The translations under genes were made by a program, and so were the position numbers. A stretch of DNA of 64,000 bases from Clostridiaceae bacterium (GTDB lineage Bacteria; Bacillota; Clostridia; Acetivibrionales; DUMB01), in contig DUMB01000004.1 of assembly GCA_012840085.1 (NCBI GenBank), forward strand, positions 120,345-184,344, written 5' to 3'. This document shows positions 55,356-64,000 of the stretch, piece by piece. The number at the start of each line of letters is the position of its first letter. Positions within the stretch are counted from its first letter, which is position 1. Under the pieces are notes generated by a model, which was not told the DNA's origin, did not search any database, and worked only from the letters and a program-made list of their open reading frames with translations.

Positions 55356-55645
55356 TGCTCCCCCTTTTGTCTCGCCTTTCCTTCGAGCTTATATTTTTAC
55401 GATTTTATACATATCTTACCATGGCCGTTAAACTTTATTCAAGTTAGACATATTTTGCATCTTGACAGACTATTTAACGCTTAGATCCCCACCCGGTAGA
55501 TATTTTACTTATTTCTGTCATAGTATCTCTCCCCTATAAGCTTGTGCATGTAATGTGTGTACCTCTTAAGTTATATATTACAAAAATTTTCGTCAACTTT
55601 TTTACAAAAGCTTTTATGACATATCAACATTATTAGAAGTAAAAA
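55356..55645. other. intergenic region upstream of beta-glucosidase
   Basis: AT-rich, with TTTGTCTCGCC-type sequence and TATATTAC near 55570. No CcpA cre site or hairpin that I can name. The rpoN terminator borders its right end. Confidence 0.35.
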
Positions 55646-55675
55646 CCAGGCTAAGATCTGAAAATCCCAGCCTGG
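55646..55675 (-). terminator. rpoN-like gene terminator
   Basis: CCAGGCT / AGCCTGG stem followed by TTTTTAC on the minus strand, directly after the truncated sigma-54 gene. Confidence 0.85.
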
Positions 55676-55720
55676 CCTCCCTATTTAATCATATTTTTCA
55701 TTTACAAATTAAATCCTTGT

Positions 55721-56890
55721 TCATAAACGGAAGAAATATTTCATCTCAAAATCTCCCCACTTACAGTTGACGTATTTTCCTTCTGCTGCTATACTAACCA
55801 GTTCTTTGTCTACTCCCAGTTCACTTGCTGCTTGTTTGATCGAAACCGCTCTTTTAAAGGCCTGACCATTTTCAAAAAAGTCTTTCTGAACGGCGGCTAT
55901 GTATTCTCCAAGCCTTTTCAAAAGCATTTTCCTTTGCTCTATACATTTTATCAGCCAAACAGCATTATTTATCCGCCTTTGTATGAATTTTTTTGTTTCA
56001 GGACTGGTTTCCTGGGAGCCTAATTGCTTGTAGTATTTGTCTATGTTGACAACTGGAATTGCCTCTTCATTTAATACCGCTTCGAAAGCATTTCTGATTT
56101 TTCTTATGAAAATGTCAGGTAAAAGATATTTCGAACATGAGTTGTTGTAAAAATTTCTGCCAGGTTTTGGTTCCAGCGTTTTTATTAACCGGAGTATATT
56201 TATAATCTCATTTTTACTGAGATTTGTGTTTCTTGCGACCTCCGAAACTCTTTTAAGTGCCAGATCGTCAAGAAAACCTTTCACCACTCTGTAAACATTT
56301 TTATCTGTTATATTCATTTGCCTGAGTTGAATAAGGAGGCATTCTTTAAGGTTTCTGGCACAAATACCGGGAGGATCGAAGGACTGAATATGCAAAAGTA
56401 CATTTTTTATTTTTGAAATCGGGACATTGAAATATGCTGCCGCTTCTGACAGGCTGCACGTTAAATAACCGTTCTCGTCCACATTACTAATCAGATATTC
56501 TCCAATTTTCATTTGAAATCTGTCAAGTCCTGAACTGTAAAGCTGAAGCAGAAGATAATCCTTCAGTGAAATTCCGCTGGCAACATATTCAAGTCGGTAA
56601 TCGCTAATTGTATCACTAACAGTATCAAAAGAATTATCATCCATACTCTTCGGGTGCATCTCATAGACATGCTCGTCTTCCGGTTCCACCTCTAAATCGT
56701 ATCCTTCGCTGGTTATGAAGGGTTTCTTGTATTCAGCAATATCCAGAACTGGATTTATCTCAAGCTGTTTTTCCACATAACCAAACAATTCATTCGTACT
56801 CATCCGCAGTATATCCAATGCCTGCTTTAACTGGGGAAAAACTACTGGCTTTTTGGACTGAATACATTCCTGCTTAATTTTCAGGTTCAA
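55721..56890 (-). CDS. rpoN: sigma-54 factor RpoN lacking the RpoN box
   Basis: 389 aa, TTG start, SD AGAGGTGG. Region I is present (FPQLKQALDILRMSTNELFGYVEKQLEINPVL), then the core-binding domain (DIRL-type blocks, SDPPGICARNLKECLLIQL). The start of the DNA-binding domain is there (AVSIKQAASELGVDKELVSIAAEGKY, EMKYFF), but the gene stops after FFRL, about 70-90 residues short of a usual RpoN, so the RpoN box (ARRTVAKYR-type) that reads the -24 element is missing. A terminator follows within 50 nt; no continuing frame is seen. Probably a genuine short form or a truncated remnant. Sigma-54-dependent activators are not in the window. Confidence 0.85.
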   Translation of the reverse strand: MNLKIKQECIQSKKPVVFPQLKQALDILRMSTNELFGYVEKQLEINPVLDIAEYKKPFITSEGYDLEVEPEDEHVYEMHPKSMDDNSFDTVSDTISDYRLEYVASGISLKDYLLLQLYSSGLDRFQMKIGEYLISNVDENGYLTCSLSEAAAYFNVPISKIKNVLLHIQSFDPPGICARNLKECLLIQLRQMNITDKNVYRVVKGFLDDLALKRVSEVARNTNLSKNEIINILRLIKTLEPKPGRNFYNNSCSKYLLPDIFIRKIRNAFEAVLNEEAIPVVNIDKYYKQLGSQETSPETKKFIQRRINNAVWLIKCIEQRKMLLKRLGEYIAAVQKDFFENGQAFKRAVSIKQAASELGVDKELVSIAAEGKYVNCKWGDFEMKYFFRL

Positions 56891-56952
56891 GGTTTTCCAC
56901 CTCTCAAACAGGTTATATATATATTATACTTCCTGAACCTGATATAGATGTG

Positions 56953-57933
56953 TTATTTTAGCGTTGGACCGGCTGAAATTATTGATGATATAAAAAACAT
57001 TGTAATTATTATATATAATACAAGTACGGAAATAATCGGCCAGTGGCTTAAGATTGAAACCAAATCGCCTTTTACATTACTTACAGGCGGTTTATATTTA
57101 GCCTTTCCCTGAGTTGCCTTGCAGAAAACCGCAATAAGTACAGAAACCAGTATAAGCCCGCCTATTCCATAAACAATTGATGCAAATAATTCCGATTCAG
57201 GAATTACTATAATTTCTGATCCGGATGATTCGTTTTTCCAAAAATAAAGCATGAGCTCGTTTATGGCATTATTCATAAAATGTGCAAGCATTCCTGCATA
57301 AATGGAATTGGTCCTTATGACATAATATCCTATCAGTAGTCCTAAAAAGGTTGCTCCAAGCAAATTGGTAATATCAAAATGGAAAAGTCCGAAAATAATG
57401 GATGTTATAACAACCGCTTTTATCGAACCCCTGTTTTCATAAGCTGAAAGCATAATTCCCCTATGCAGCAGTTCCTCACATATTGCGGGTGAAACAGCAA
57501 TTACAAATAGTCCGGTTATAAGTTCTTTTATATTTCCCGGAACCGGAATCGGCTGGGCAGGAATATGTCCGATAAACTGTAACAGGTAAACAACTATTGT
57601 ATTCAACATTGCAGCTGTAAATAATGCAGGAACGGATATTAATATAATCAGAAGTGCAGGCAATGCATCTAATTTATTAAGCCGGAACACTTCTTTAAAG
57701 CTAAGTTTATTTACAAGCATATATATTATTACAGGCAAAAGAATAATTATATATTGATTAGTCAAAAGAATATTATATATATTCTCATGGAAAAACCTTT
57801 GGTAATAGTCCGCTCCGTATATGTAACTTAAAACTGCTGCCATAAAGGCAATAATTATTTGAAATACAAGATAAAAAACAGTGAACAACAAAAATAGTTT
57901 GTTGGCTCCCGTTACCGTACTTTTTTTGTGCAT
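56953..57933 (-). CDS. CPBP family intramembrane metalloprotease
   Basis: 326 aa, eight or so hydrophobic segments. Motif 1 SPAICEELLHRGIMLSAYE has the paired Glu and Arg, motif 2 IIFGLFHFDITNLLGATFLG has the metal His and motif 3 LAHFMNNAINELMLYF. Prenyl-endopeptidase/Abi-like family, linked to bacteriocin immunity or surface regulation; actual role unknown. Confidence 0.92.
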   Translation of the reverse strand: MHKKSTVTGANKLFLLFTVFYLVFQIIIAFMAAVLSYIYGADYYQRFFHENIYNILLTNQYIIILLPVIIYMLVNKLSFKEVFRLNKLDALPALLIILISVPALFTAAMLNTIVVYLLQFIGHIPAQPIPVPGNIKELITGLFVIAVSPAICEELLHRGIMLSAYENRGSIKAVVITSIIFGLFHFDITNLLGATFLGLLIGYYVIRTNSIYAGMLAHFMNNAINELMLYFWKNESSGSEIIVIPESELFASIVYGIGGLILVSVLIAVFCKATQGKAKYKPPVSNVKGDLVSILSHWPIISVLVLYIIITMFFISSIISAGPTLK

Positions 57934-57988
57934 AATTTTTCCCTTTCAAAATTTATTTTTCCAATGCAATTTAGCATCCATAACATTA

Positions 57989-58567
57989 TTATATTATACG
58001 TTTTTCAGTAATAATAATGTCCACAGGAATGTCATGCTCCTCTCTTGGGACTTTGTCTACTATCTGTATTTCGAAAGCAGGTGCTGCCTTTATACAATCA
58101 GGCCTGACCTTGAGCAAAAACCTGTCGTAATATCCCGCACCATACCCAATTCTATATTTTTCTTCATCAAATACAACCCCGGGAACAATAACCAAATCGA
58201 TATCTGTGGGTTTTACCAATTTTGCAACAGCAGGGTTTGGCTCAAGAATGCCATATGTGCCTGGTGATACGTCACGCTGTTCATCTTTTATTTCGTATGC
58301 AGAAATGTTTTTTCTGCCGTCTGTGCCCCTTTCAACCAATGGAAGTGCTACTCTTTTTCCGGAAGCAAGGCATTGCCGTATGAAATCTCCCGTCATTACC
58401 TCATTTCTGAAATCCATATAGCACATTATCAGTTTTATGCCGGCAGATTTGCACAAATCTGCTGCTTTTTGCATTATAACGCGGCTTAATGTTTCAATTT
58501 CATTTTTAGGAACCGCATTGCGCTTTTTTAGAATTTCTTCGCGCAAAGCACTTTTTGAGTCAATCAT
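57989..58567 (-). CDS. 5-formyltetrahydrofolate cyclo-ligase
   Basis: Converts 5-formyl-THF to 5,10-methenyl-THF. About 193 aa; start uncertain (ATG 58567 with GAGG 9 nt upstream, or ATG codons up to 58582). Motifs: DSKSALREEILKKRN, the RVALPLVER strand, TYGILEPNP and the nucleotide loop VVFDEEKYRIGYGAGYYDRFL. Complete. Confidence 0.92.
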   Translation of the reverse strand: MIDSKSALREEILKKRNAVPKNEIETLSRVIMQKAADLCKSAGIKLIMCYMDFRNEVMTGDFIRQCLASGKRVALPLVERGTDGRKNISAYEIKDEQRDVSPGTYGILEPNPAVAKLVKPTDIDLVIVPGVVFDEEKYRIGYGAGYYDRFLLKVRPDCIKAAPAFEIQIVDKVPREEHDIPVDIIITEKRII

Positions 58568-58626
58568 TTGCTTCATCCTCATATCGCCATTTAATGCTAT
58601 ATTATAAAGTCATACTTCATGCTATA

Positions 58627-59571
58627 CTACGACATCGCTGACATGATGGCCACAATAATAGTAAAGAAAAACAAAAAATTCACAACAAACATAATGAGAG
58701 ATGCGACGAGCAGTGCAACACCAAAGGACTTTTTATCCTTGTTATCATCCAGGTTAATAAATATTATGGCACTGATAATACCTACAAGCTGCCCGATTCC
58801 AGGTATGATGGAAGCAATAACCGTCAGAAAAACTTTAAGGCCGTTGCTCAAACTCTTGCTGCCATTATTAAAGTTTTGTGCCTGAGGAGATTGGAAATTG
58901 TCAGCTGTACCCGCTCTCCATGAACTATTGTTATAAATCCTTGCAACTTCAGCTTCAGCTATTCTGCCTGTGCTGCTTTCCTTCATGGAACGGTCAGCAG
59001 TTTCTTGATCTTCAGTGGATTGGATTTCCTGAATAAATATGTTGCCGGGTGTTTCCGTTTCACTTTGTATTGAGTTTTCATCTTCACTTTGTATTGAGTT
59101 TACATTTTCACTTTGTGAAATACTTTCATCATCACTTTGTACTGAGCTTTCATCTTCACTTTGCAATGAATTCTCATTTTCAATTTGTGATAAACTTTCA
59201 TCCTGACTTTGTGATGAATTTTCATTTTCAGTTTGTGGTGAACTTTCTTCGTTAAGAGGTAATTTATCCTCATGCTGTGGTGCGCTTTCCTCATTAACTA
59301 CGTGATTGCTGAGATTATCTATCTGATTTTTAAGATAATCTATCTGATTTTTAAGGTTTTCTATCTGATTATTAAGATTATTGAGAATTTCTACCTGGTT
59401 ATTTGGTTGAGAATTATATCGCATTTCAACTTTGTTCTTTACCACTTCAACTAAACTTCCACAATAAGGACATCTTCTTGCATTTGCATTTATTTCTTCC
59501 CCACAGAAATTGCACTTTTTTTTCAAAACACTGAATGTATACAAGCAAACACCCCATTTCTTATTGTGCAT
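58627..59571 (-). CDS. zinc-ribbon membrane protein with 10-residue repeats
   Basis: 314 aa. Start uncertain: the ATG at 59571 has no SD, while a TTG at 59544 has GGGGTG 5 nt upstream. Residues about 19-42 are a zinc ribbon (KKKCNFCGEEINANARRCPYCGSLVE), then a heptad-like Asn/Gln-rich coil (about 58-90), six to eight copies of a 10-residue unit around ENENSSQSQDES (about 100-170), a linker and three C-terminal hydrophobic segments. The DNA unit of the repeats is 30 nt. Unrecognised overall; the zinc ribbon and membrane end suggest an envelope-associated regulator. Confidence 0.7.
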   Translation of the reverse strand: MHNKKWGVCLYTFSVLKKKCNFCGEEINANARRCPYCGSLVEVVKNKVEMRYNSQPNNQVEILNNLNNQIENLKNQIDYLKNQIDNLSNHVVNEESAPQHEDKLPLNEESSPQTENENSSQSQDESLSQIENENSLQSEDESSVQSDDESISQSENVNSIQSEDENSIQSETETPGNIFIQEIQSTEDQETADRSMKESSTGRIAEAEVARIYNNSSWRAGTADNFQSPQAQNFNNGSKSLSNGLKVFLTVIASIIPGIGQLVGIISAIIFINLDDNKDKKSFGVALLVASLIMFVVNFLFFFTIIVAIMSAMS

Positions 59572-59693
59572 ACAGATATATTTTTAGTATACACTTATTA
59601 ATATATATCTGCTAGTTTATTCTTGGACATGGTATGGCCTTTTCAAATATTTTATCATAATTAAAAAACATGACAATATTAACAGGATAAAAA

Positions 59694-59721
59694 AAGGGAT
59701 AACTCTTTATGAGCATCCCTT
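59694..59721 (-). terminator. terminator of zinc-ribbon gene
   Basis: AAGGGAT / ATCCCTT stem, followed on the minus strand by TTTTTTTA. Confidence 0.85.
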
Positions 59722-59766
59722 AGTAATACTATTATTGCTGCTTGTTATCCCGGTCTGCTTCCCCAG

Positions 59767-60204
59767 CTAGTCACATGTACATTCTTCACCATCGTCTGAC
59801 TCTTCCGACTCCTCCGAATCTTCAGGTTCTGATGGTTTTTCAGGAACTTCCTGCTTTGCACCGCATTTTGGGCAAAATGCAAATTCTTCATCCAATTCTG
59901 CTCCGCATGACGGACAGTTTTTCAAGCCTTTTAACTGAAGTACCTTTGCTTTCATTTCCTCAATGTTTCTTTCATATTCTTTCACTTTCTCACATAGATC
60001 AGTGCAGGCATATGGTAGTTCTTCTCCCTTTTTGTAAGCCTCATATATTGTCTTGCCGATCTCCATATATTTTCTCTTGATCTTATCTTCTTCTGCTCCT
60101 ATGCTCAAATTAAGCTTGGTAACTTCCATTAAATCGCCTGACTTCCTGGCTGCAGCTTTAGCAGTATCCGAAACTTTTCTAGATATGTTTTCAAAAAAAG
60201 CCAT
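59767..60204 (-). CDS. zinc-ribbon domain protein
   Basis: 145 aa. N-terminal amphipathic helices (FFENISRKVSDTAKAAARKSGDLMEVTKLN), coiled-coil (YERNIEEMKAKVLQLKGL) and a zinc ribbon CPSCGAELDEEFAFCPKCG, ending in an acidic tail EDSEESEESDDGEECTCD. Small clostridial family near glutamyl-tRNA synthetase or sporulation genes; function unknown. SD AGGAGG. Confidence 0.8.
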   Translation of the reverse strand: MAFFENISRKVSDTAKAAARKSGDLMEVTKLNLSIGAEEDKIKRKYMEIGKTIYEAYKKGEELPYACTDLCEKVKEYERNIEEMKAKVLQLKGLKNCPSCGAELDEEFAFCPKCGAKQEVPEKPSEPEDSEESEESDDGEECTCD

Positions 60205-60616
60205 TTGAAAACCTCCTTATTATTCTTGTTCTTGTTTATATTACATATTTTATACCTTAAAATTTATTTTTTCAATATATTTATTAATTTTTTTAATATT
60301 TATATTAACTTTTTTAATAATCATCTTTAGTTGAAATAAAATATTGAATTACTTGCTTATCCACCTCAATCAAACTATTCTGTCATTTATAATATATTCT
60401 TAAAATTGTTGTTCTATCCCGTAATTTTTTAATTACGATATTACGTTGGAAGCCAAAACACTGATTGTCACACGCTTGACGAAAATTTACCAAAATAATA
60501 TAATCAAAATAAATTGTTTGATGTATACAAGGTAAGAGAATTGATGTTGTCCGCAGTGTCAATAATATTATAAGTTAATTCGTCTGCGGAAACTTCATTG
60601 ATAAGGAGAATGAATT
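60205..60616. other. intergenic region upstream of gltX
   Basis: 412 bp. Strongly AT-rich up to 60470; then a consensus promoter and a leader with a CCGCAG/CTGCGG hairpin (about 60551-60596) before the SD AAGGAGAATG. No T-box-type motif seen. Confidence 0.5.
60476..60504 (+). promoter_or_regulatory. sigma-A promoter of gltX-glnS
   Basis: TTGACG (60476-60481), 17-bp spacer, TATAAT (60499-60504); leader about 105 nt with the CCGCAG/CTGCGG hairpin. Confidence 0.85.
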
Positions 60617-62077
60617 ATGGTTACAGAAGTAAGAACAAGGTTTGCACCCAGTCCTACAGGTTACATGCACATAGGAAACCTCAGGACTGCGCTGTATGAA
60701 TATCTGATTGCCAGACATAACAATGGAAAGTTTATTCTCAGAATAGAGGACACAGATCAGGAAAGGTATGTTGAAGGTGCAATCGATGTTATATACAAAA
60801 CATTGAAACTGGCTGGAATAGAACATGATGAAGGTCCCGACAAAGGCGGAGATTACGGTCCATATATTCAAAGCCAGCGAAAGCATATTTACATGGAATA
60901 TGCAAAAAAGCTGATTGACCTTGGAGGGGCATACTACTGCTTCTGCTCGAAGGAAAGACTCGCAAAGCTCAATGAAGAACAGGAGAAGGGAGGAAAATTC
61001 CCAAGTTATGACCGTCATTGCCGTTATCTTAGCAAAGAAGAAGTGGAAAAAAACCTTGCTGAAGGGAAACCTTTTGTAATACGGCAAAAGATGCCTGAAT
61101 CCGGAACTACAAGCTTTGAAGACGTAGTTTACGGTACCATTACAGTTGAAAACAGCACCCTTGATGACCAGATACTTATTAAGTCTGACGGTCTGCCTAC
61201 TTATAATTTTGCAAATGTTATTGATGACCATTTAATGAAAATAACTCATGTTGTAAGGGGAAACGAATATCTTTCGTCTACACCTAAGTACAATCTTTTG
61301 TATAAAGCATTCGGATGGGATATACCTGTATATATCCACGTACCGCTGATACTTAAGTCGTCAGGACAGAAACTGAGCAAGAGGGCAGGCGACCCGTCTT
61401 TCGAGGACCTTATATCAATGGGCTATCTTGTTGAGGCTGTTGTGAATTATGTTGCCCTGCTGGGATGGGCTCCAAGCACAAATCAGGAGATTTTCTCCCT
61501 CAAGGAGCTTGAAGAAGTATTTGATGTAAACGGGATAAGCAAATCACCTGCCATATTCGATATGAACAAATTGAACTGGATGAACGGCGAGTATATAAGA
61601 AAAATGGGTCTTGACGAATTTCACGAAGTTGCCAAACCATATTATGAAGGAGTTATAACAAACCCTGACATTTGTTTAAAAAAGATAAGCAAGCTGTTGC
61701 AGCCAAGAGTTGACGTTCTTAGCAAAATACCCGAGAATATTGATTTCTTTGATAATCTGCCGGAATATGATAATGAATTGTATGTTCATAAAAAAATGAA
61801 AACTACTTTGGAAATTTCTCTTCAAAGTTTAAAAGCCGCTGCTGATGTACTTGAAGGCTTGCAGGAGTGGAATGAAGAGACAATTCACGATACACTCGTG
61901 TCATTGGCTCAGCAAATGAATCTCAAAAACGGGCAGATTATGTGGCCTGTTCGTACAGCTATTACAGGTAAGGCGGTATCTCCCGGAGGAGCTGTTGAAA
62001 TTGCTGACATTCTTGGGAAAAATGAAACTTTAAACCGCATAAGAATTGGAATTAAAAAGCTTGAAAATAGCATATAA
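60617..62077 (+). CDS. gltX: glutamate-tRNA ligase
   Basis: 486 aa class I synthetase. ATP site HIGN in [24 protein letters not shown] in [11 protein letters not shown], catalytic [12 protein letters not shown]. Its C-terminal anticodon domain is full length. Charges tRNA-Glu (and, in organisms without GlnRS, tRNA-Gln). SD AAGGAGAATG. Confidence 0.96.
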   Translation: MVTEVRTRFAPSPTGYMHIGNLRTALYEYLIARHNNGKFILRIEDTDQERYVEGAIDVIYKTLKLAGIEHDEGPDKGGDYGPYIQSQRKHIYMEYAKKLIDLGGAYYCFCSKERLAKLNEEQEKGGKFPSYDRHCRYLSKEEVEKNLAEGKPFVIRQKMPESGTTSFEDVVYGTITVENSTLDDQILIKSDGLPTYNFANVIDDHLMKITHVVRGNEYLSSTPKYNLLYKAFGWDIPVYIHVPLILKSSGQKLSKRAGDPSFEDLISMGYLVEAVVNYVALLGWAPSTNQEIFSLKELEEVFDVNGISKSPAIFDMNKLNWMNGEYIRKMGLDEFHEVAKPYYEGVITNPDICLKKISKLLQPRVDVLSKIPENIDFFDNLPEYDNELYVHKKMKTTLEISLQSLKAAADVLEGLQEWNEETIHDTLVSLAQQMNLKNGQIMWPVRTAITGKAVSPGGAVEIADILGKNETLNRIRIGIKKLENSI

Positions 62078-62103
62078 AACTATTTATAAGGGGAGTAGCT
62101 GCA

Positions 62104-63768
62104 ATGGATAATTTTATTCAGGATATCATAAATGAAGATTTAAAATCCGGTAGGTTTGACAGGGTTCATACCAGATTTCCTCCCGAGCCCAACGGTTATC
62201 TTCATATCGGGCATGCCAAAGCTATATGCATAGATTTTGGAATAGCTGCCGCCAATAACGGCTTGTGCAACCTGAGATTTGACGATACCAATCCCACAAA
62301 GGAAGATACGGAGTATGTTGAATCTATAAAAGAGGACATTAAATGGCTCGGGTTTGATTGGGAGGACAGGCTTTATTATGCTTCTGACTATTTCGAGCAA
62401 TTGTATGAATATGCAGAGCAGTTGATAAAGATGGGTAAAGCATATGTCTGTGATCTTTCTGCAGATGAAATCAGAGAATACAGGGGCACTCTCACTGAAC
62501 CCGGCAAGGAGAGCCCGTACAGGAATCGTCCAGTGGAAGAAAACCTTGACCTTTTCCGCAGGATGAGGGCAGGTGAATTCCCTGACGGTTCAAGAGTGCT
62601 TCGTGCAAAAATAGACATGGCGTCTCCAAACCTAAATATGCGAGATCCGGTTATATACCGCATATTAAGGGCTACCCATCACAGAACCGGTGACAAATGG
62701 TGCATCTATCCAATGTACGATTTTGCTCATCCATTATCCGACTCTATAGAAGGAATAACTCATTCGCTGTGTACATTGGAATTTGAAGACCACCGTCCGC
62801 TTTACGACTGGTTCCTTGAAACTCTGAACGTCAAGTGCAAGACAAGGCAGATTGAGTTTGCAAGATTAAATATGACATATACCCTTACAAGCAAACGCAA
62901 ACTTCTCGAGCTTGTCAAAGGCGGATATGTAAGAGGCTGGGACGATCCGCGGATGCCAACCATTTCAGGTATGAGAAGGCGTGGCTATACACCGGAAGCT
63001 ATAAGGAACTTCTGCAACATAATAGGAGTTGCCAAGAGTAACAGCGTTGTGGACTTCTCACTGCTTGAACACTGTGTAAGAGAAGATTTGAATGCGAAGG
63101 CTCCCAGACTTATGGCTGTACTTCGTCCTCTGAGAGTTGTAATAGACAATTATCCTGAGGATTTGGTAGAAGAATTTGAAGTTGAAAACAATCCTGAAAA
63201 TCCGGAAATGGGTACCAGGAAAGTACCATTCTCCAAGTATATTTATATTGAGCAGGATGACTTCATGGAAGATCCTCCAAAGAAATATTTCAGATTGGCC
63301 CCGGGCCGGGAAGTACGCTTAAAGAATGCATATTTCATTAAATGCGAAAGCGTAATCAAGGACGCTGACGGAAATATAGTTGAGCTTCACTGCACATATG
63401 ACCCGGAGACAAGAGGAGGAAATGCTCCGGACGGCAGAAAGGTAAAGGGCACAATACATTGGGTTTCAGAGAAGCATGCAATAAATGCGGAAGTAAGGCT
63501 TTATGACCTGCTGTTCTCAGCCCCGAATCCTTCTGAAGTGGAAGAAGGGCATGACTTTAAGGAAAACCTGAATCCCAATTCATTGGAAATCCTTAAAAAT
63601 TGCAAACTGGAACCTAACTTTGCACATGCCGTTCCGGGAAGCCGCTATCAGTTCCTGCGCCTTGGATACTTCTGTGTTGATCCTGACTCAACTGAAGAGA
63701 TGCCTGTTTTTAACAGGATCGCTACTCTTAAGGACACCTGGGCCAAGATTGCTGCAAAAAGTGAATAA
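62104..63768 (+). CDS. glnS: glutamine-tRNA ligase
   Basis: 554 aa. GlnRS signatures: [57 protein letters not shown] (KMSKS), [10 protein letters not shown], the Gln-binding [21 protein letters not shown], and the C-terminal beta-barrels. The presence of both gltX and glnS means direct glutaminylation. Only 26 nt separate it from gltX, so the two form an operon. Confidence 0.97.
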   Translation: MDNFIQDIINEDLKSGRFDRVHTRFPPEPNGYLHIGHAKAICIDFGIAAANNGLCNLRFDDTNPTKEDTEYVESIKEDIKWLGFDWEDRLYYASDYFEQLYEYAEQLIKMGKAYVCDLSADEIREYRGTLTEPGKESPYRNRPVEENLDLFRRMRAGEFPDGSRVLRAKIDMASPNLNMRDPVIYRILRATHHRTGDKWCIYPMYDFAHPLSDSIEGITHSLCTLEFEDHRPLYDWFLETLNVKCKTRQIEFARLNMTYTLTSKRKLLELVKGGYVRGWDDPRMPTISGMRRRGYTPEAIRNFCNIIGVAKSNSVVDFSLLEHCVREDLNAKAPRLMAVLRPLRVVIDNYPEDLVEEFEVENNPENPEMGTRKVPFSKYIYIEQDDFMEDPPKKYFRLAPGREVRLKNAYFIKCESVIKDADGNIVELHCTYDPETRGGNAPDGRKVKGTIHWVSEKHAINAEVRLYDLLFSAPNPSEVEEGHDFKENLNPNSLEILKNCKLEPNFAHAVPGSRYQFLRLGYFCVDPDSTEEMPVFNRIATLKDTWAKIAAKSE

Positions 63769-63875
63769 AAGGGTAAATAGCGAATAAAAAAGGCAAATAA
63801 ATAGAGCGAAAAGACAAAGCGAACAGTTAAACAGATAAACAAATAAAAGAACAAATAGCTAAAGCGAACAGATAA
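63757..63875 (+). repeat. degenerate post-stop repeat, glnS
   Basis: Purine-rich, with AGTGAATAA at the stop and AGCGAATAA 19 nt later, then degenerate GCGAACAG copies at 63819 and 63864 and AAATAA/AAATAG runs. The stop codon is part of the first unit. Confidence 0.6.
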
Positions 63876-64000
63876 ATCGAGTAGGAGGTAGGTGATTAAT
63901 TCACCTACCGACCTCTCACACCACCTAGCCTACGGTCCCGTACTAGGCGGTTCCCAAGTTTACGCCGTTACGGTTTTGTAGTAATCCCAGAAAAATGTGT
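63876..64000 (-). mobile_element. group II intron, 3' end (domains V and VI)
   Basis: On the minus strand, an ACCGCCTAG...CTAGGTGGT stem with a TACG-type upper part (about 63919-63954) is a domain-V hairpin, followed by a domain-VI stem GGTAGGTG / CACCTACC (63882-63908) and the end CCTACTCGAT with a likely branch A. The intron's 3' end is at 63876. The reverse transcriptase would lie beyond the window edge; the frame reading TFFWDYYKTVTA then stop just upstream of domain V may be unrelated. Confidence 0.78.

Noticed and set aside
55640..55722. Frameshifted RpoN box just downstream of the truncated sigma-54
   Set aside because: All three frames between the stop and the terminator are short and have no ARRTVAKYR-type residues.
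60505..60616. T-box leader upstream of gltX
   Set aside because: The hairpin CCGCAG/CTGCGG is there but none of the T-box specifier or TGGN-type sequences.
60575..61231. 218-codon minus-strand ORF
   Set aside because: Antisense shadow of gltX; no SD and no family resemblance.

Overview
The window is a low-GC chromosomal segment from an endospore-forming clostridium. The sporulation genes (spoIVA, an uninterrupted sigK), the Gram-positive housekeeping order rpsB-tsf-pyrH-frr-uppS-cdsA, a GH1 beta-glucosidase and the pfkA/dnaE/mutS2/typA neighbourhood resemble the cellulolytic Acetivibrio/Ruminiclostridium group. That placement is inferred from family resemblance only; there is no rRNA here to test it.

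Layout. 1-5.2 kb: translation and envelope-lipid operon on the minus strand. 5.3-9 kb: an AI-2E-type permease, an unknown protein and a DegS/DegU-like two-component pair. 9.2-15 kb: tRNA-Lys(CTT), an exported copper-amine-oxidase-N protein, an amidase, a small GreA-like protein, metA, a ComEC-like metallo-hydrolase lipoprotein and its DUF3006 partner. 15-23 kb: sigK, a class B PBP, a U32 peptidase, an O-methyltransferase, mltG and typA. 23-40 kb: mutS2, DUF3842, DnaJ/DUF5685, pgsA, a thioesterase, pfkA, a TRAP (MtrB) homologue, dnaE, an HD-GYP protein, phosphoglucomutase and spoIVA. 40.5-50.5 kb: an AT-rich accessory island. 50.5-60.2 kb: a lipid kinase, a serine recombinase, a beta-glucosidase, a sigma-54 protein lacking its RpoN box, a CPBP protease, a 5-formyl-THF cyclo-ligase and two zinc-ribbon proteins. 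60.6-63.8 kb: gltX and glnS. From 63.88 kb to the end lies the 3' end of a group II intron on the minus strand.

The main discovery is in the island: a compact type V-F1 CRISPR system read entirely on the minus strand as cas12f1 (437 aa), then tracrRNA, then an array of 31 repeats and 30 spacers, then a terminator. The protein would usually be auto-annotated as an IS605 TnpB. It aligns end to end, by my reading, with the known AsCas12f1 enzyme, and the gap between gene and array holds an anti-repeat and a structured RNA with a core motif shared with the AsCas12f1 tracrRNA. No cas1, cas2 or cas4 is present. One spacer looks like the 3' end of a tRNA, and two spacers are the same sequence anchored at one end. 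Beside it, also minus-strand, is an operon resembling an SPbeta-type lysogeny module: a DndB-like protein, a catalytically dead integrase-fold MrpR-like protein, an unknown protein and an HTH regulator. A lone MazF toxin and a decayed IS3 element follow.

A second pattern runs through the whole window. At least seven genes have short (12-25 nt) tandem repeats that include or directly follow the stop codon; an eighth array sits in front of an SD site. In one case the last codons plus stop are perfectly duplicated; in another four copies put in-frame TAG codons exactly 21 nt apart. I know of no description of this for bacterial gene ends.
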